Of a DNA stretch of 9,383 nucleotides, positions 7,120 through 9,383 are shown piece by piece. This stretch comes from JAAEQG01 sp023133475. Its GTDB lineage: Bacteria > Planctomycetota > Phycisphaerae > UBA1845. The position numbers and the translations under genes were made by a program. The DNA lies in contig DAOVLE010000209.1 of NCBI GenBank assembly GCA_030631415.1, positions 1 to 9,383 on the forward strand, written 5' to 3'. Numbering within the stretch: the first letter of the stretch is position 1; the number at the start of each line of letters is the position of its first letter. The notes under the pieces are model-generated. The model was not told the DNA's origin and searched no databases. It saw only the letters and a list, made by a program, of their open reading frames with translations.

Positions 7120-7370
7120 ATGCCTCCTCCGGAGGCTAAGAATACGAACAAGAACGAAAACATTGGGTTTACGGCGTTGCATGGCATCCAACCAATTGAA
7201 GTGTAGACCGAAAAAAACAGGCGTACCACAGAGCATGGCCACACCCTGAGTTCTCTTGGTCGAAATTGCGGCCCATGCAACGTCGTCCCCCTCGGATTTT
7301 CAAAGGGCGTCTGCAGGCTCGTAGACAATCGGTCGGAGCTCGACACCAGTTTCCCAAGCAGCAGCGCTCC

Positions 7371-8561
7371 CTAATGCAATCGCTGCCCCCGGGCACCGTC
7401 GGAGGCGTGGCAGACGTAAATCTCGGCCGCGGGCAATTCAGATGCTTGGTCGAGACAATCGTGCACACCTGCCATGAAGGGGTCAACCGCTTCGGCGGCC
7501 ACGAGATTGACGGTGCATCCGCCCCAACCGGCGCCGCAGAGTCGTCCGCCTAGGAAACCGGGCTGATCCGCAGCGACGTCGCAGAGTCGATCCAGCTCGG
7601 CGCAACTGTTTTCAAAGAACTTTCGTGAGCTTGCGTGTGAGTCAATCATCAACTGTCCGAGACGATACGTGTTACCAGTGCGCAAATGCTCTCGTGCGGC
7701 GATGACCCGCTCGTGTTCGCCGATGACATGCCGTGCACGCGACATCAGTGGCTCCGGTAAGTTACTTGCTACATCGCGCAAATCGGCGGATGACACGTCA
7801 CAGAGACCGGCCAAATCCCGACTCAACAATCGGCTAAGTCGCTCACAGGCCGCCTCGCATTCGCCGCGGCGGTCATTGTACGGTGCATCCTGCCGGAGTT
7901 GCCTGTGCACCTTCGAATCACAAATGATTATCGCCGGAGGGTTCGCTCCCAATGGAAGAACTTCGTGTTGCCCGGAAGCGCAGTCGAGGAAAATGACCTT
8001 GTCGGCACGACCGTGAAGCGACGAAAACTGATCAAGCAATCCGCATCGGACGCCGACGTAATCACGTTCCCAACGCTGCAGAAGTGTGGCCAGCTCGCCG
8101 GATTCGATCCGATGAGGGTAGAGCTGCAATACAAGCATCGCCACTGCACACTCCAGTGCAGCGGAACTGCCCAGCCCTGCTCCGATCGGTACGTCGCCGT
8201 GGATAACAAGCTCGGCGCCGCCAAGCGCCACATCGGCTGACCGCAGTGCGCCGAACACGGCTTGCACATAGTTGCCCCAACCTCCATCGCACCGCGTGGG
8301 CAAACAATCAAGCTGAAAATCGACGGGCGCATCGAATTCCGACGAGAAGGCACGCACGATATTGTCTGTCCTCGCCCGACCGAGGGCGACCACGTGGCGA
8401 TCGATGGCGGCACTGAGTACGCAGCCCGCATTGTAGTCGGTGTGATTGCCGAGGAGTTCGACCCGGCTCGGTGCAACGCCACACGCGGCGGGAGATCCAC
8501 CAAACCGTGTCGCGAACACACGAGCGGCATGATCAATGAGTGCCAAAGCTGATCTCGCCAT
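7371..8561 (-). CDS. galK: galactokinase-type GHMP sugar kinase
   Basis: A 396-aa cytoplasmic kinase of the GHMP superfamily, normal galactokinase length, transferring phosphate from ATP to the C1 hydroxyl of a sugar. Motifs in order: SRVELLGNHTDYNAG (32-46), the galactokinase signature; GAGLGSSAALE (127-137), the ATP loop; CGLLDQF with catalytic D177; GGRLCGAGWGGC (338-349), motif 3. R33, H40 and D42 match human GALK1 R37, H44 and D46, but N39 replaces E43, which contacts galactose O6. This Asn occurs in some bacterial proteins called GalK, so it is no proof of a new substrate. SD GGAAGG lies five bases upstream. No galT or galE is present. With GH127 beside it, L-arabinose is an alternative substrate (inference). 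A 474-bp gap with a repeat separates it from galM, so it may be a separate transcript. Confidence 0.88.
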   Translation of the reverse strand: MARSALALIDHAARVFATRFGGSPAACGVAPSRVELLGNHTDYNAGCVLSAAIDRHVVALGRARTDNIVRAFSSEFDAPVDFQLDCLPTRCDGGWGNYVQAVFGALRSADVALGGAELVIHGDVPIGAGLGSSAALECAVAMLVLQLYPHRIESGELATLLQRWERDYVGVRCGLLDQFSSLHGRADKVIFLDCASGQHEVLPLGANPPAIIICDSKVHRQLRQDAPYNDRRGECEAACERLSRLLSRDLAGLCDVSSADLRDVASNLPEPLMSRARHVIGEHERVIAAREHLRTGNTYRLGQLMIDSHASSRKFFENSCAELDRLCDVAADQPGFLGGRLCGAGWGGCTVNLVAAEAVDPFMAGVHDCLDQASELPAAEIYVCHASDGARGQRLH

Positions 8562-8622
8562 GTTCGCCTTCCGCAGGAGCCGGAGCCGAAATCCGCCGCC
8601 GGATCATCCGTCACGGACGCGA

Positions 8623-8651
8623 ATTCTAAGTTTGGCCCCCGATCTACGCAA
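8623..8651 (-). promoter_or_regulatory. candidate sigma-70-type promoter for galK
   Basis: On the minus strand, TTGCGT (8646-8651) and TAGAAT (8623-8628) stand 17 bp apart. The -10 box matches consensus at five of six bases. Transcription would start near 8616, giving a leader of about 55 nt before the galK ATG. It lies in the 127-bp gap between galK and the divergent decayed gene, where a galK promoter is needed. Confidence 0.42.
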
Positions 8652-8681
8652 CAAGATACGAGCCCGTCTGGTAATCGGGGG
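8636..8681. repeat. 8-bp inverted repeat in the divergent intergenic gap
   Basis: CCCCCGAT (8636-8643) and ATCGGGGG (8674-8681) are perfect reverse complements separated by 30 bases. The right arm supplies the only G-run ahead of the ATG at 8689, and the left arm falls within the spacer of the galK promoter candidate. It could be a hairpin in the plus-strand leader or a binding site; the sequence does not decide. Confidence 0.35.
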
Positions 8682-8688
8682 TGTGGCC

Positions 8689-9383
8689 ATGCCGACGGAA
8701 TACATCCCCAGGGGCGACGGATCATTCGACGCTTGGCAGGCGAACTTCCAGGCCTACATCGACGCGCACTACGGCGAGTTGGGGCTGCCGTCGGACGTGC
8801 CGACGCGGGTCAAGGTCGTCCGGATTGACTGGGACAAGGCTTACGGCGAGCACACCGCCGCCCGGCAGGCCAATGTGGCACAGGCGTCTCGCCTGTGATT
8901 CCACCGCCGAGACGGCGGTGCCACAGGACGGCAGGCCAAGGAGGACCGGCAGGGCGACTATGACCGGCTGATCCGCGAGGTCGTCCGGCGGGTCCAGGCC
9001 CACGTGTCCGTCACCGACGCCCAGCGGGCGGCCCTGGGGATCACCGTCCGCGACGCCGAGCCGACCCCCGCCCCCGCGCCGACGACCCGGCCTCTGGTGG
9101 TGGTCGATTTCTCCAAGCGTCTGCGGCACACGCTACGCCGACGAGTCCACCCCCACCCGCCGCGCCCGGCCGCGCGGCACCATCGGCGCGGAGGTCTGGG
9201 TAAGAGTCTCCGCCCCCGGCGACCCGCCGCCGAGCGACCCGAGTACGTTGAACTTCCTGCTGCTGAGCACCCGCACGCCCGCCGTGGCCGAGTTCACCGG
9301 CCCGGACGGTGGCAAGACCGCGCATTACATGGTAAGATGGCTCAGCACCCGGAGCGAAGCAGGCCCCTGGAGCGAAACGGCTA
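8689..9383 (+). pseudogene. broken gene of a 'YIPR..F..W..NF' protein family with C-terminal beta-sandwich-like part (right-truncated)
   Basis: The N-terminus MPTEYIPRGDGSFDAWQANF and the C-terminal block (PRGTIGAEVWVRVSAP...GPDGGKTAHYMVRWLSTRSEAGPWSETA) resemble a roughly 200-aa protein family that I recall from Planctomycetota; its function is unknown to me. Two lesions break this copy. First, an inserted palindromic element puts a stop at 8896-8898 after 69 codons; removing 66 bp joins ...HTAARQA to KEDRQGDYDRLIREVV in frame. Second, after RLRHT (to 9132) the frame shifts: the C-terminal block reads from TAC at 9134, one base off. Relatives have about two more residues here, so a five-base deletion is likely, though a read error is possible. 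The linker (about 9054-9090) is Pro/Ala/Thr-rich. The region is much richer in GC than galK. The gene runs off the window. Confidence 0.75.
8863..8939. mobile_element. 55-bp palindromic element with 11-bp target duplication
   Basis: CGGCAGGCCAA occurs at 8863-8873 and again at 8929-8939. The 55 bases between (8874-8928) open with TGTGGCAC and close with GTGCCACA (8918-8925) followed by GGA. Two perfect hairpins lie inside: 8879-8897 (8-bp stem, loop TCT) and 8902-8920 (8-bp stem, loop AGA), with mutually complementary loops. Element plus one repeat is 66 bp, so the host frame is kept, but the element carries an in-frame TGA. This is the structure of a non-autonomous palindromic (REP-like or MITE-like) insertion with target-site duplication. 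No transposase is encoded nearby. Confidence 0.82.

Larger units (their letters stand above)
6897..7370. other. 474-bp non-coding gap between galK and galM
   Basis: No convincing gene is seen here. The one long open frame on the minus strand (6915-7346) runs through both arms of the palindromic repeat, has no good SD and resembles no family I know. The gap holds a candidate galM promoter near 6917-6945, the double hairpin repeat at 7009-7090, the 16-bp palindrome at 7104-7119, a GCCTCC/GGAGGC hairpin at 7122-7136, and a 10-bp inverted repeat (7175-7184 with 7273-7282). I see no galK terminator with a T-run. Confidence 0.6.

Noticed and set aside
6915..7346. 143-aa open frame on the minus strand in the galK-galM gap
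   Set aside because: It runs across both arms of the palindromic repeat and the 16-bp palindrome, lacks an SD and resembles no known protein.
8863..8939. Two-unit CRISPR-like direct repeat
   Set aside because: Only two copies of 11 bp exist, and the 'spacer' is a palindrome; an insertion with target duplication explains it better.
8722..9129. 135-aa minus-strand open frame over the broken gene
   Set aside because: It is a shadow of the very GC-rich plus-strand gene, whose family resemblance is clear in the plus frame.
1..9383. tRNA, rRNA or riboswitch
   Set aside because: I found no cloverleaf, rRNA stretch or recognisable riboswitch core on either strand by eye; a covariance-model search was not possible.

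Overview
The window looks like a carbohydrate-use locus of a high-GC environmental bacterium, most probably a planctomycete of the Phycisphaerae or Sedimentisphaerales kind. This rests on recalled family resemblance, not on a search. The pointers are an SSS transporter followed by tiny membrane proteins, a secreted GH127 enzyme, palindromic intergenic repeats, and at the right edge a protein of the 'YIPR...F..W..NF' type that I associate with Planctomycetota.

Layout. Positions 87-2593 (+ strand) hold a tight four-gene cluster: a sodium/solute symporter, two small two-helix membrane proteins (67 and 75 aa) and a 174-aa protein with an internal repeat. A possible upstream gene may end at 90. 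It meets a minus-strand cluster tail to tail at about 2600-2690. Reading leftward from 6896, that cluster is a secreted aldose 1-epimerase (GalM-like), a secreted GH127 beta-L-arabinofuranosidase-like enzyme, and a small predicted lipoprotein with a TrmO/TsaA-like domain. Next is a 474-bp gap (6897-7370) holding an 82-bp BIME-like double hairpin repeat and a perfect 16-bp palindrome. Then comes a galactokinase-type GHMP kinase (minus, 7371-8561) with its own candidate promoter. From 8689 to the right edge lies a decayed plus-strand gene, broken by a 55-bp palindromic element and by a separate frameshift.

How the genes may work together (inference): GH127 releases L-arabinose or a related sugar in the periplasm, the secreted epimerase interconverts its anomers, the SSS transporter takes it up, and the GHMP kinase phosphorylates it at C1. 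The kinase has Asn where galactokinases usually have the Glu that contacts galactose O6. L-arabinose is galactose without C6, so an arabinokinase activity deserves a test.

The strongest observation is at 8863-8939. A 55-bp palindrome sits between two identical 11-bp direct repeats inside a reading frame. Removing 66 bp (element plus one repeat) restores the frame exactly. This is a readable footprint of insertion by a small palindromic element. Second is the TrmO-like domain on an apparently exported lipoprotein, a place where no tRNA substrate is expected.
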